A DNA stretch of 64,000 nucleotides, from contig NZ_KB893206.1 in NCBI RefSeq assembly GCF_000374025.1, positions 67,466 to 131,465 on the forward strand, in the 5' to 3' direction. Below, in pieces: positions 48,793 to 58,913 of this stretch; position 1 is the first letter of the stretch; every line of letters starts with the position of its first letter. This stretch comes from Spirosoma panaciterrae DSM 21099 (lineage in GTDB: Bacteria > Bacteroidota > Bacteroidia > Cytophagales > Spirosomataceae). The notes beneath the pieces were generated by a model, which saw only the letters and a list, made by a program, of their open reading frames with translations, was not told where the DNA came from and made no database searches. A program made the translations under genes and the position numbers.

Positions 48793-51700
48793 ATGAAGGT
48801 GACGTCAAAAAGCTGGGTAAAGCTAGTTCTTCTGGTAGTAATGCTTCCGTTTCTGGCGGTAGGGTGTGTGTATTATGTGCTGATTCATAATTTGAATCAG
48901 ATTATTACCTACGCCATCGATAAAGAAACACAGGGAGGGTATGGCTTTCAGACCCACGGCCTCAGTCTGTCGCTCCTGCACAAAACGGTTACCATCGACA
49001 AACTGGTGTTCAGCCGAAACGATACCACAAATGTTTCTACGTATTATTCTGTAAAAATTCCGGCGGCCTATTTGTCGGTCGAATCCTGGAAGGAGCTGTT
49101 GATACACAAGCGGTTACTGATTGATAGCTTTTCGGTGAGCAGACCCGAAATCGTTATTCACGACTACCGGACGAACGCACAGGGCCACAGCCAGACCCGT
49201 TTTCATACGTCCAGTATCCTCGAAAACCTTCAAAAAACCTTAGATCATCTGCATGCCAAGTCGTTCAACGTACAAGGTGGCACGTTCGCGTTGTACAAAC
49301 ACGCTACAGCAGACCCGTTCCTGATCAAGGATATTAATCTGACGGTCCGTAATTTTTCGAAGATTGACACCAACGACCGGCGGGTATTGGCCTCCGATCA
49401 TATCGAACTAGCTCTGGGGCGCCAGAAATGGGTCCTGTCGGACGGTAAGAATACGCTTAGCTTCAGGGGATTGCATTTCATTAGCTCGACCCAGTTATTT
49501 GAGATCGATTCGGTTCATTTTCATAAGCCCGCTACCGACAAAAAGGGCGAGTTGAGCTTACGGGCAGAGAAGTTTTTCTTCAACTCAAGCCATTTACCCG
49601 CTGTGTATCAGAAAGGTGAATTGTGGCTCGATACGCTTATCTGCCTTCGTCCCATCCTGACCTTACCCATCGAAAGCCGAAAAGAACAGGTGATCGACAC
49701 CGTCAGTACGATTCAGTCGAACCTGAAAACCCTGTTTAAAACCGTAACGGTTGGGTACACGCAAATTAAAGACGGCGAACTGCTGCTGGGTAACCGAACC
49801 AACCCGGTGTCGAGAGGTGGGACACAGAAGGCCAATATGAGTATTTACAATCTGGTCCTGAATCCCCAAAGCGAACACTCCGTTAGTACCGACAGCATCG
49901 ACCTCAGTTTACGGAATATTGCTTTTTTTTCGCCCGATAGCCTGTTCAAAATTGGTGTCGAATCGTTTCATATGGTTCGAAATGATGTCATTTTTCGAAA
50001 CGTGCTGTATGGGACGGCCTCCCGAAAAATAACGGGCAAAGGACTTACCTTTAAAGCTCCGCTTCTGCAACTACACGACGTAAGTCTTGAAGATCTGATG
50101 CAGAAACGGATTGTGGCATCGGCAGCCGAACTGGTCCAGCCCAGTATCGACATCATAGCTACTAAAAAAGGCGATAACCGCCCGAAACCCTTTGTGGTGG
50201 CGACTGCCTCTCGCAAAAAAGTAGATCTGTTCAAAACCCTCCATGGCCTTGGCGAACTGCTTCAGGTAAAGCGTTTTCAGATTATAAACGCGAATGCTCA
50301 CTACCATCTGGAAGGAGATGGGCCCATGGAGGTAACGATGCATAACATGAACGCCAATGTGATGCTGAACGATTTTCTGGTCAGTGATTCGCTGATCGAC
50401 ATAAAACATGCGATTCCGACATTAACCATAGCCGATGCGCATCTGACTACCAATAAAGTGGCGGTCGCGCTGAAAAACTACACACTGAAAGGACAACAGC
50501 GCTACAATCAGGTCGATAAACTACAGGTGAACCTGCCCAATGGTACAGTTATGACGGCCAGCAAAGTTTACTGGGATGCCCTGGGATGGGATGCGCTTCA
50601 GCATTCGAAAGATATACAGGTAGAGCTGCTGCGTGTGCAGGATTTAGCCATCGACGCCCGCCTGACGCATAAAAAGCCAGTCCGGTCTTCCCGAAGCTCA
50701 ACTGCCGATCCTCCCCAAAAGCCGTTGCCCCTCCTGCATATCGATCAACTGATGGCGGATCATATCACGCTTAACATGGCTTTAGCCCCACAAACGCAGG
50801 CAGGGTTTCAGGGCAAAAATGTTCGCATTGATAAACTATCTACCGAAACTGGGGACATTGGCTGGGAACAGTTTAGTGGTAAACTGGTGGATACATACGT
50901 AAACTTTCCGGGTAATAAACGCCTGTCGGTAGCGCAGATAGACCTCAACAGCCAGCAGGTATCTACACTTACCAACCTGCGTTATGCGGATAATCGGCCG
51001 GGTCAGTCTACACAGGTTTTTGTTCCTCAAATTCAGCTCAAAGGCCTGTTAAATTCGACCGATTTTTCGACCGTACGCTTCCACTCACTGAAAATCGACC
51101 AGCCTGAAGTTACGATAACCGGCAAACAGCAACCTGCGGACCTTTCAGGACCAGTCAAAGCCTTCCCTATCCCGTTTACCTTTACGTTACACGATCTTGA
51201 TGTTCGGGGTGCAAAAGTGGCTTATACGCTCCAGAAAGACTCCAGTTCGATTCAGGTTCAGTCAGTGGTTGATATAGCCGGACAGGGATTCTTTGGGGCC
51301 AGACACGAAGCCCTGTCCTTTGCCTCCCTACGCATTGTTCCTTCCGGTACAACATTCAGCAGTCCACGGCTCAAAACGATGGTGCCTTCATCGACCATCC
51401 AGCTTAGTAATGGGAGCTTATCGGGTAGCCAATCGGGTCGGCCCATGCTGATGGGGCATTTAGAGGCTAGTCTGACGGCCAGTGAGCTGCGTCCTCTATT
51501 GACGCTGAAAAGAAATACGACATCCGACCCGCTCATCATCGGCCATATTACCGCCAACGTCGATTATCCGGGCTTCAGTTGGATGGCAGGCAAAAAACAA
51601 GCCTGGCGAACCTGGTTGGATCATACCAGCCTGGTGGCTAACAAGGTATCGTTCAATGGGCAAAAAACAGCTATTGAGGCCGATAAACTGGCCTGGGAGC

Positions 51701-52674
51701 CACAAAATGCCCGGTTACAGGTAAGTCGGTTCCAGATAAAGCCAACGATGGATAAAGAGGAGTTCATGGCACCACCTCATGTACAGGCCGATTACATAAC
51801 CGTAAAAGGCGATGAGATTCAGTTCAATGGCCTGAGTACCGCTCAGTGGAATCGCGACTCCAGTATAGCCATTCATCATGTGGTGCTAAACAATGTAACG
51901 ACGGATGTGTCGCGCGATAAACGATTGCCAGACCCTGACTTTATTCCCGAAAAGCTGATGCCTACCCGCTTGATCCGGCAGGTCGGGTTCCCATTTCGGA
52001 TCGATTCGATTTCGGTAATCAACAGCCATGTGCTTTACCATGAGACGTCCAAATTAACCAATCGGGTGGGCAATGTCCCGTTGAGAAATATCAATGGCGT
52101 GCTGAAAAATATTACCAATCGGCCGAAACGCGCAACCGATAGCTTAGTGTTGAGCGTCAGTACCAAACTGCTGGGGTTGCACATCGACCGGCTGCTGTAT
52201 CGGGAATCCTACGGCGATTCGCTGGCGGGTTTCCGAATGTCGCTCAATACATCGGGTGTACATCTGCCCGAACTCACCCGGATCACCAGTCCTATGATTG
52301 CGGCCAATCTGGAAGACGGCTATGCAAAGCCCATTATGGCCCGGGTGGCAGGGAATCGGTATGCATCGGTCGGTACCATGCAATTGCACTATAAAGACTT
52401 AAAAATCCACCTGCTTAGTCCGGCCGATACCACCAAAAAAACACTCCTTACCCGGTTTAAGAATTTTATCGTCGGGCAGGTAATTCGTAAAAAGAATGAG
52501 GCTGATTCGCGTATTTTTTATGACCGTGACCCGCAGGTATTTATTTTTGGGTACTGGATCAAAACCATGCTGAGTGGGGTCATGACCAGTGCGGGTGTCA
52601 AGCGAAATAAAAAATACCACGATAGCTACTTAAAACTGAGTCAGCAACGGCCTTTACCGGCCGAGCTGCAGTAG
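48793..52674 (+). CDS. Very large AsmA/DUF748-like envelope protein
   Basis: A 1293-residue protein with one N-terminal transmembrane helix (about 10-32, VKLVLLVVMLPFLAVGCVYYV) and then beta-rich sequence throughout: LHKTVTIDKLVFSRN, TVRNFSKIDTNDRRVLASDH, MEVTMHNMNANVMLNDFLV, RRALDVRGAKVAYTLQ-like units. The layout matches AsmA/TamB-class envelope bridges, which move lipids between membranes. It is longer than most DUF748 members (about 400-1200). I see no catalytic residue. The next gene, 24 bases on, is a small exported protein that may act with it. Confidence 0.8.
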   Translation: MKVTSKSWVKLVLLVVMLPFLAVGCVYYVLIHNLNQIITYAIDKETQGGYGFQTHGLSLSLLHKTVTIDKLVFSRNDTTNVSTYYSVKIPAAYLSVESWKELLIHKRLLIDSFSVSRPEIVIHDYRTNAQGHSQTRFHTSSILENLQKTLDHLHAKSFNVQGGTFALYKHATADPFLIKDINLTVRNFSKIDTNDRRVLASDHIELALGRQKWVLSDGKNTLSFRGLHFISSTQLFEIDSVHFHKPATDKKGELSLRAEKFFFNSSHLPAVYQKGELWLDTLICLRPILTLPIESRKEQVIDTVSTIQSNLKTLFKTVTVGYTQIKDGELLLGNRTNPVSRGGTQKANMSIYNLVLNPQSEHSVSTDSIDLSLRNIAFFSPDSLFKIGVESFHMVRNDVIFRNVLYGTASRKITGKGLTFKAPLLQLHDVSLEDLMQKRIVASAAELVQPSIDIIATKKGDNRPKPFVVATASRKKVDLFKTLHGLGELLQVKRFQIINANAHYHLEGDGPMEVTMHNMNANVMLNDFLVSDSLIDIKHAIPTLTIADAHLTTNKVAVALKNYTLKGQQRYNQVDKLQVNLPNGTVMTASKVYWDALGWDALQHSKDIQVELLRVQDLAIDARLTHKKPVRSSRSSTADPPQKPLPLLHIDQLMADHITLNMALAPQTQAGFQGKNVRIDKLSTETGDIGWEQFSGKLVDTYVNFPGNKRLSVAQIDLNSQQVSTLTNLRYADNRPGQSTQVFVPQIQLKGLLNSTDFSTVRFHSLKIDQPEVTITGKQQPADLSGPVKAFPIPFTFTLHDLDVRGAKVAYTLQKDSSSIQVQSVVDIAGQGFFGARHEALSFASLRIVPSGTTFSSPRLKTMVPSSTIQLSNGSLSGSQSGRPMLMGHLEASLTASELRPLLTLKRNTTSDPLIIGHITANVDYPGFSWMAGKKQAWRTWLDHTSLVANKVSFNGQKTAIEADKLAWEPQNARLQVSRFQIKPTMDKEEFMAPPHVQADYITVKGDEIQFNGLSTAQWNRDSSIAIHHVVLNNVTTDVSRDKRLPDPDFIPEKLMPTRLIRQVGFPFRIDSISVINSHVLYHETSKLTNRVGNVPLRNINGVLKNITNRPKRATDSLVLSVSTKLLGLHIDRLLYRESYGDSLAGFRMSLNTSGVHLPELTRITSPMIAANLEDGYAKPIMARVAGNRYASVGTMQLHYKDLKIHLLSPADTTKKTLLTRFKNFIVGQVIRKKNEADSRIFYDRDPQVFIFGYWIKTMLSGVMTSAGVKRNKKYHDSYLKLSQQRPLPAELQ

Positions 52675-52697
52675 CGCTTCTCCAGTACCTTATCAGT

Positions 52698-53240
52698 ATG
52701 AAGTATTTGCTTATCCTTACATTATGTGTCTGTATTCGGGCAGTTGCAGTTGCGCAGGTCCGATTGCCAAACAACGAAGCAGGTCAGGTTCAGTATCAGG
52801 AGATCATCAAAGTGCCGAATCCTAAAACCCCTGCCCGGCAACTGATGGAACAGTTTCATGAGTGGGCCGATGCCTATTATGCATCCGACCCGACGGCCGA
52901 ACAGCAATACGATCAGGAGCACAACATTCTGTTCGTTAAGTCGATGTATAAAATGAATGAGCAGCGTATTCGCTACACCCTGACCCTTGAGGCCAAGTAT
53001 GGCCGTTACCGGGCTACATTGACCGACCTGATTGCCGAAAGTAATGGATTAAACACGCCCATTCGGGCCACGAGTACGACGGTTTCGGAGATGGAACATT
53101 CGGCCGCGGGAAAAACCACTACCCGGAAAGTAATTGAGCAAACCGTACAGCAACAAACGGAACTGTATCAGGAAATCGATAAAGCTTGTCGGGAAACGCT
53201 CGCCAGCCTCCGCGAAGCTATGTTGACGGAGAAAAAATGA
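52698..53240 (+). CDS. Small exported helical protein
   Basis: A 180-residue protein with a signal peptide (cut near AVAQVR). The mature part is largely helical and polar (KTPARQLMEQFHEWADAYYAS, EQQYDQEHNILFVKSMYKMNE, KVIEQTVQQQTELYQEIDKA). It lies 24 bases behind the AsmA-like gene. No family known. Confidence 0.7.
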   Translation: MKYLLILTLCVCIRAVAVAQVRLPNNEAGQVQYQEIIKVPNPKTPARQLMEQFHEWADAYYASDPTAEQQYDQEHNILFVKSMYKMNEQRIRYTLTLEAKYGRYRATLTDLIAESNGLNTPIRATSTTVSEMEHSAAGKTTTRKVIEQTVQQQTELYQEIDKACRETLASLREAMLTEKK

Positions 53241-53293
53241 TGCCTATAGTGTATAGCAAGCGGCTGGCCCTGTAGTAAACGCCTGACTGGATT

Positions 53294-53956
53294 TTACCGA
53301 TGTCGATCTACGCCAACCTGTTCGCAGTAGTCCAGCACCGGGCAGGTGGAGCAGTGAGGTAAAGTGCCGGTACAAATGTGCTTACCAAAAGGCATGAGTA
53401 ACCGATTGATATTGATCCACTGCGCCTGAGGCACCTGCGTTTCCAGTACTTTCAGAGTTTGTTCGGGTTGCCTGGTGTGTACATACCCCCAACGATTGAC
53501 GACCCGATGCACATGAATATCGACACTGATGGCCGCCTGCCCGGTGGCTACCCCCAACGCCAGATTGGCACACTTCGGGCCTACGCCTTTCAACGAAATC
53601 AGGGTATCGAAATCGGCTGGTAATGTGCCGTCAAATTCATGAATGATCCGTTCGGCAATACCGCGTAAGGTATAGGCTTTCTGATCGGGATACGTAGTGC
53701 CGTCGAGGAGTTCCGTCAATGTTGGAATATCCAGCACCAGCAACTGTTCGGGCGTACGGGCTTTTTCAAATAATCGCAGCGAGACGGGTATGGTTGTCTC
53801 GTCGAGCGTACGGATCGAGATAATGCACGAGATCAGTTGCTCAAATAAGCTAGTATAGCCTCGTTCGGCCAGATCGAACATGGCGGCTTTAGGATAAGGC
53901 CGAATGGCGTCTTCAATCCGGGCTAAAACAAGCGATAAGTTAAAATCAGGTTTCAT
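53294..53956 (-). CDS. nth: Endonuclease III
   Basis: A 220-residue base-excision DNA glycosylase/AP lyase. The helix-hairpin-helix has LKGVGPKCANLAL with the catalytic Lys, then VDIHVHRVVNRWGY with the catalytic Asp, and the iron-sulfur cluster is CTGTLPHCSTCPVLDYC (spacing 6-2-5), as in Nth. It removes oxidised pyrimidines. The start codon lies within the left arm of a 17 bp inverted repeat. It follows the OmpA-family gene on the same strand. Confidence 0.93.
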   Translation of the reverse strand: MKPDFNLSLVLARIEDAIRPYPKAAMFDLAERGYTSLFEQLISCIISIRTLDETTIPVSLRLFEKARTPEQLLVLDIPTLTELLDGTTYPDQKAYTLRGIAERIIHEFDGTLPADFDTLISLKGVGPKCANLALGVATGQAAISVDIHVHRVVNRWGYVHTRQPEQTLKVLETQVPQAQWININRLLMPFGKHICTGTLPHCSTCPVLDYCEQVGVDRHR

Positions 53957-54004
53957 GATTCAGGATACTGTGGACTGGACAGCAACTTGAATCATGAAAC
54001 CTGA
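53946..54004. repeat. 17 bp inverted repeat covering the endonuclease III start codon
   Basis: TCAGGTTTCATGATTCA (53946-53962) and TGAATCATGAAACCTGA (53988-54004) are perfect complements with a 25-base loop. The first codons of the endonuclease III gene are part of the left arm. Confidence 0.85.
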
Positions 54005-54019
54005 ATTAGCTTGTTTAGT

Positions 54020-55300
54020 TTATACATTCACAATCACCATCTCGACCCGGCGGTTTTCGGGCCGTTCTTTCAGGCTTTTGTTAGAGTTGATCGGGCGGGA
54101 GGGGCCATACCCAACCGTTTCGATTCGGCTGGCGCTGATGCCTTTATTGACCAGGTATTTTTTTACCTCATTGACCCGATTCCGCGACAGCTCCACGTTC
54201 GCATCAAATTCACCTACGATGTCGGTATGCCCTTCCAGCTTAATCTGCATGGTTGGATTATCGCGCATCACTTCGGTCAGGCGATCCAGTTCGGGATAGG
54301 ATTCTGGTTTAAGATCGTACCGCGATGCGTTAAAATAGATGTTTTTTAGGGTAATTTTCGCACCCGCTTCAATCGGAACCAGATTGAAATCACGCATTAC
54401 ATCCACCCGATTGGTGGCCAGTGTATCACTTTGGCTGAAATAGCCTTTAGCCGAAGCCGTCAGGGCATACACACCTTTACGGCCGATTGGGATTTGATAT
54501 TTTCCCGTTGGGTCATCACTCCGCACCGAATCGGCAGGATCATCTCCGGTGGCTTCGGCCCCCGAAATCAGCCGATAGGTAACTGTAGCCACAATCGGAT
54601 TTTTTGTTTTAGCATCACGGGTAATTCCGTTGATCGCCACTTCCGTCGGGGCTTCTTTAGGCTGTGCCGGTGTAGCGGGCTCATCCGTTCCTACACCGGG
54701 TTTCGTACGAGGAGTATAGCGAGGCTGCTGCGTTTTGGGTTGTACCGGAACGGGGGTTGGGGCTTTGGGTGTACGTTGCGAATACTGATTTTTTCGTAAT
54801 GGATTGATGATGTGTACTCCCCAGAAGTTGAAGCAGATATACCCCTGACTGTCTCTGCATTCATACAGATCGAAGGTTGTAAACCCCGGATCTATTCGCT
54901 CAAAGTAAGCCACAAAATCGACCCGTTCGCCTGGCTGTACACGTCGACGGGTTTCGGCCGGAATGTTTTCGGCTCTAATGAATTTATAGGACTTTTCCCC
55001 CTGATTTACATATAAACGGGCCGTTGGCTGGAAACCAATGTTACTAGTTGATTGTCCACTGCCATTCGGCGATGGAATTGGAAAAGGCCAAGGACGATTC
55101 GGAAGCGTCAATGACTCGCGCTGCGATTCAAACTTCATGTAAATGATGGTATACTGGGCAGTCAGTTCGACCCGCTTGATGGTCACATCCCGGTCGTTTA
55201 CATCCTCTACACGTGGGTTTTCGGTGGTGTATTGTACCTGTGCGCGTAAGCCTGTTACGAGCAGAATCAGGCATAAGGTAGACAGGAATTTCTTATTCAT
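54020..55300 (-). CDS. OmpA-family outer-membrane protein
   Basis: A 426-residue protein: signal peptide (cut near GLRAQVQ), an N-terminal beta domain (VNDRDVTIKRVELTAQYTII, PGERVDFVAYFERIDPGFTT, CRDSQGYICFNFWGVHII), a Pro/Thr-rich linker, a carboxypeptidase-regulatory-like segment (VAINGITRDAKTKNPIVATV, GVYALTASAKGYFSQSDT), and a C-terminal OmpA peptidoglycan-binding domain (IYFNASRYDLKPES, MQIKLEGHTDIVGEFDANVE, RVNEVKKYLVNKGISASRIE, YGPSRPI). The conserved Asp and Arg are present. OmpA partners of tubulin-like systems are reported, so it may serve the operon at 28.9-37.6 kb. Confidence 0.92.
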   Translation of the reverse strand: MNKKFLSTLCLILLVTGLRAQVQYTTENPRVEDVNDRDVTIKRVELTAQYTIIYMKFESQRESLTLPNRPWPFPIPSPNGSGQSTSNIGFQPTARLYVNQGEKSYKFIRAENIPAETRRRVQPGERVDFVAYFERIDPGFTTFDLYECRDSQGYICFNFWGVHIINPLRKNQYSQRTPKAPTPVPVQPKTQQPRYTPRTKPGVGTDEPATPAQPKEAPTEVAINGITRDAKTKNPIVATVTYRLISGAEATGDDPADSVRSDDPTGKYQIPIGRKGVYALTASAKGYFSQSDTLATNRVDVMRDFNLVPIEAGAKITLKNIYFNASRYDLKPESYPELDRLTEVMRDNPTMQIKLEGHTDIVGEFDANVELSRNRVNEVKKYLVNKGISASRIETVGYGPSRPINSNKSLKERPENRRVEMVIVNV

Positions 55301-55801
55301 TATCGTTTGCGTTTACGGGCACATATTCCTAACGATTAGATCGCAATAGCTGTTTCATGGTTTAACCAATTGTTCGATAGACAAACAAATTCCATTGCAG
55401 CCATTCATCAAAAACGCAGCAATGCATTGTGGCTGTCTGTATGCATTTTCTGCTTTGTTATCAGTGATTTATGGTCGATCGTATGATGAAATATACTTAT
55501 TTGTATCATGTTAATTTTACTTATCTATTAGGTAGTTTTTTGCATTTTTTGTAGTCAGGGTGAACTAAACTTTGAGTAGTTAAATATGAATTTTCGAACA
55601 ATTTATCATGCTTATTGAAGTCTAAATAGTTGGGTTAATAGATATTTTATGGATATTTTATTCTTTTAATAACTCATTTATTAATCAATTATTCTATTTT
55701 AACATTTGTAGTGTACAAATTGGTCGCGCTTAACATTTTTTTAATTTACTGATGCGTTTTGTACTTTTGCACTATTATCACTCATGTTTCATTAACAACT
55801 T
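55301..55801. promoter_or_regulatory. AT-rich intergenic region with SusC promoter
   Basis: No gene is visible in these 501 bases between the divergent OmpA and SusC genes. TACTTTTG at 55762-55769 is an exact -7 box 33 bases before the SusC start. TTTGTA-GTG-TACAAA (55705-55719) is a 15 bp palindrome upstream of it and could bind a regulator. The rest is AT-rich with no repeat I can trust. Confidence 0.6.
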
Positions 55802-58800
55802 ATGAGAAAACTCGTACAGATTAGCTTCCTGTTGCTGATAACAGCCTGGGGGGCTTATGCCCAAAATCAGGTGGTTTCGGGTAGAGTTACATCCTCCGAT
55901 GATGGTAGTGGTTTGCCAGGGGTATCGGTCAGCGTGAAAGGGGGGACGCAGGGAACGCTCACCGACGCGACGGGTACCTATCGGCTTACGGTTGGCAATA
56001 ATGCTACACTCGTTTTCAGTTTTATCGGTTTTACAACGACTGAAGAGTCGGTCAGTAATCGAACTACGATCAACGTAATCCTTAAAACCGACGTTCGGAG
56101 CCTGAATGAGGTAGTCGTAACGGGATATGGTCAGCAAATCAAACGCGACCTGACTGGCAATATCGCTAAGGTGAAAGCTGCTGATATCCAGGACCAGCCC
56201 GTAACCACCTTCGATCAGGCGCTTCAGGGGAAAGCCGCTGGGGTGCAGATCAATGCCGGGTCAGGTAAACTGGGTCAGGGTATTCAGGTCCGGGTGCGTG
56301 GTCAGTCGTCTGTATCGGCGTCGAACCAGCCGTTGTATGTGGTGGATGGTACCCCCGTTACGACAGATAACCTGAGCTTCAACAGTGCGGCTACCAACCC
56401 TCTGGCCGACATCAACCCCCAGGACATCGAATCGGTCGATATTCTGAAAGATGCATCGGCTGGAGCTATTTATGGTGCCCGTGCGGCTAATGGTGTGGTG
56501 CTGATTACGACCAAAAAAGGGAAGGCCGGACGTACCAACATCACGTTTGGTGCACAATACGGATCGAGCAAGCCAACCCGTAAGCTGCAGTTCCTGAATA
56601 CGGAGCAGTATGTGAATTTCTATAACAAAGCGGCTGCCAATTCGGACCGGATTGAAGGCCTTGATCCAGCCGATCCTGATTCGTATACTTCCTACATGAA
56701 AGGGTTTTACGAAACCCAGGGCTTAGGGACGTACGGCACCCCCCAGCAGGTAAGCACCAATTGGGGTGATCTGGCTTATCAGGATGCGCCCTATCAGCAG
56801 TATGATCTTAATCTGAACGGCGGTAACGAAAAAACGACTTTCTATATGTCTGGGCAGATTCTGGACCAGAAAGGCATTCTCCTTGGTAACGCTCTCAAGC
56901 GGTATTCGGGCCGTCTGAATCTGGATCATCAGGTGTCGAGTCGGCTGCGGGTAGGTATTAACATGGGCCTTACCCGTACATTTAACCAGCGGATTTCGGC
57001 CGATAACCAGTTCGATAACCCGATGCAGATGGTGGCTCTGCCCCCTATGACTCCGTCTATTGATCCGGCTACAGGACTGCCTGTTGGAACTCCTCCGGGC
57101 GACATCAGCATTCCGACCTACTATAACCCAATGATCAACATTGGGAATGCTTATTTCAATACAACAGTTTACCGTACGCTGACCAATGCGTTCGGGCAAC
57201 TCCAGATTGCCAAAGGTTTATCGTTCCGTACGGAGTTTGGCCTGGACGTGCTCAACCAGCAGGAAGAACTGTATTACAACAGCAAAACCCAGCGGAACTT
57301 CGGTGCGCCACAAGGTATCGGTCAGAACCGTTACGTTCGGGTAGAGAACTATACGACCAACAACTTCTTTACGTACAATCTGCCGTTTGGCCGCAGCGTA
57401 CTCGACCTAACGGCGGGTATGTCGTATCAGCAATCGCAGCAAAAAACAAACTTTACGGAAGGCCGTGATTTTCCGTCGGATGCGTATCGGCAGATTATCA
57501 GTGCGGCCCGGAAAACGGACGGTTCTTCCACACAAACCGATTACCGCTTCCTGTCGTACTTTGCGCGGGCCAACTACAAATTTGCGGATCGGTATCTGGT
57601 CGGTTTGAGTGCCCGGGTCGATGGATCGTCTCGCTTCGGTCTAAATAGCCGCTACGGCTTCTTTCCGGCCGTATCGGGAGGCTGGGTGCTTTCGGAAGAA
57701 GATTTCCTGAAGAACAACAATACCATCAGCTTCCTGAAACTGCGGGCCAGCTACGGTCAGACGGGGAATGCTGAGATTCAGAACTTTCCACAGTTGGGTC
57801 TGTTTACGGGGGATGCCAGCTATGGTACGTTACCCGGTCAGCGTCCATCTCAGTTAGCCAACCCCGATCTGAAATGGGAAACGACCAATCAGTTCGACGT
57901 GGGGGTTGATTTTGGTATCCTGAACAACCGCATCAATGGGGAGATCGACTACTACAACAAGCAAACGTCGGGTCTGCTGCTGAGCGTAAACGTGCCGGGC
58001 ACCACTGGGTTTGCTACGCAGTTTCGGAACGTAGGCAGCCTGGAAAACAAAGGGTTTGAGTTTGTTTTGAACACGGAGAACCTGACGGGTGCTTTCCGCT
58101 GGACCACCAACCTGAACGCGGCCACCAACACCAACAAGATCACCAACCTGCAGGGCCAGATTATCGAAGGCGGTATCAATGCCATGAGCCGGGCAGTGGA
58201 AGGGCAGCCGCTTGGCGTATTCTTCACGCAGGAGTATGCAGGTGTAGATCCTGCCAATGGCGATGCGCTCTGGTATAAAAACGCAAAGAATGCCGACGGG
58301 TCCATTGATCGGTCAACAACCAATGTGTATGGCCAAGCCCAGCGTGTAGTGGTCGGAAGCCCACTGCCTAAATGGACAGCCGGTATGACCAACACCTTCA
58401 GTTACAAAGGGTTTACGCTGAATGTACTGTTCAATGGCGTGTTTGGCAATAAGATTAATTTCTACGGTGTGGGGCGGTATTCGTCGGCCAACGGTCGCTA
58501 TGAAGATAACCAAACAGTTGATCAGTTAGCGGCCTGGACCCCACAGAATACTAATACCAACGTACCGGAAGCGCGTTTGTACTACAACAACGGAGCGCAG
58601 TCGTCCAGCCGGTTTATTCTCGATGGCTCATTTGTTCGGCTGCGTACCGCTACGTTGTCGTACAACTTACCGAAAGCGCTGATCAACCGGGCGAAACTGA
58701 CAAACGTTCGGTTGTTCGTGACGGGTCAGAACCTGTTGACGTTTACGAAATACACAGGCTGGGACCCTGAGGTAAACGCCGACTACATTGTATCGAACAT

Positions 58801-58873
58801 TGCACAGGGATACGATTTCTATACGGCTCCCCAGGCGCGTACGATCACGGGTGGTATCAACATCGGTTTCTAA
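55802..58873 (+). CDS. SusC/RagA-family TonB-dependent outer-membrane transporter
   Basis: A 1023-residue protein: signal peptide (cut near GAYAQ), a carboxypeptidase-regulatory-like domain (about 23-110: VSGRVTSSDDGSGLPGVSVS), TonB box and plug (VVTGYGQQIKRDLTG, VRVRGQSSVSASNQPLYVVD, ILKDASAGAIYGARAANGVV), and a 22-strand barrel ending SGYNGF-like in INIGF. It imports an oligosaccharide or peptide with the SusD-like lipoprotein directly behind it. No glycosidase, sigma or anti-sigma gene adjoins, so the substrate cannot be inferred. An AT-rich 501-base region with a palindrome precedes it. Confidence 0.96.
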   Translation: MRKLVQISFLLLITAWGAYAQNQVVSGRVTSSDDGSGLPGVSVSVKGGTQGTLTDATGTYRLTVGNNATLVFSFIGFTTTEESVSNRTTINVILKTDVRSLNEVVVTGYGQQIKRDLTGNIAKVKAADIQDQPVTTFDQALQGKAAGVQINAGSGKLGQGIQVRVRGQSSVSASNQPLYVVDGTPVTTDNLSFNSAATNPLADINPQDIESVDILKDASAGAIYGARAANGVVLITTKKGKAGRTNITFGAQYGSSKPTRKLQFLNTEQYVNFYNKAAANSDRIEGLDPADPDSYTSYMKGFYETQGLGTYGTPQQVSTNWGDLAYQDAPYQQYDLNLNGGNEKTTFYMSGQILDQKGILLGNALKRYSGRLNLDHQVSSRLRVGINMGLTRTFNQRISADNQFDNPMQMVALPPMTPSIDPATGLPVGTPPGDISIPTYYNPMINIGNAYFNTTVYRTLTNAFGQLQIAKGLSFRTEFGLDVLNQQEELYYNSKTQRNFGAPQGIGQNRYVRVENYTTNNFFTYNLPFGRSVLDLTAGMSYQQSQQKTNFTEGRDFPSDAYRQIISAARKTDGSSTQTDYRFLSYFARANYKFADRYLVGLSARVDGSSRFGLNSRYGFFPAVSGGWVLSEEDFLKNNNTISFLKLRASYGQTGNAEIQNFPQLGLFTGDASYGTLPGQRPSQLANPDLKWETTNQFDVGVDFGILNNRINGEIDYYNKQTSGLLLSVNVPGTTGFATQFRNVGSLENKGFEFVLNTENLTGAFRWTTNLNAATNTNKITNLQGQIIEGGINAMSRAVEGQPLGVFFTQEYAGVDPANGDALWYKNAKNADGSIDRSTTNVYGQAQRVVVGSPLPKWTAGMTNTFSYKGFTLNVLFNGVFGNKINFYGVGRYSSANGRYEDNQTVDQLAAWTPQNTNTNVPEARLYYNNGAQSSSRFILDGSFVRLRTATLSYNLPKALINRAKLTNVRLFVTGQNLLTFTKYTGWDPEVNADYIVSNIAQGYDFYTAPQARTITGGINIGF

Positions 58874-58913
58874 TCAGTGCCGTTCAAACGGCTTCTCCAA
58901 ACGCATTTTTTCC

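Noticed and set aside
58788..58913. Earlier start for the SusD-like gene
   Set aside because: It overlaps the SusC 3' end and puts the lipoprotein signal far inside the protein.
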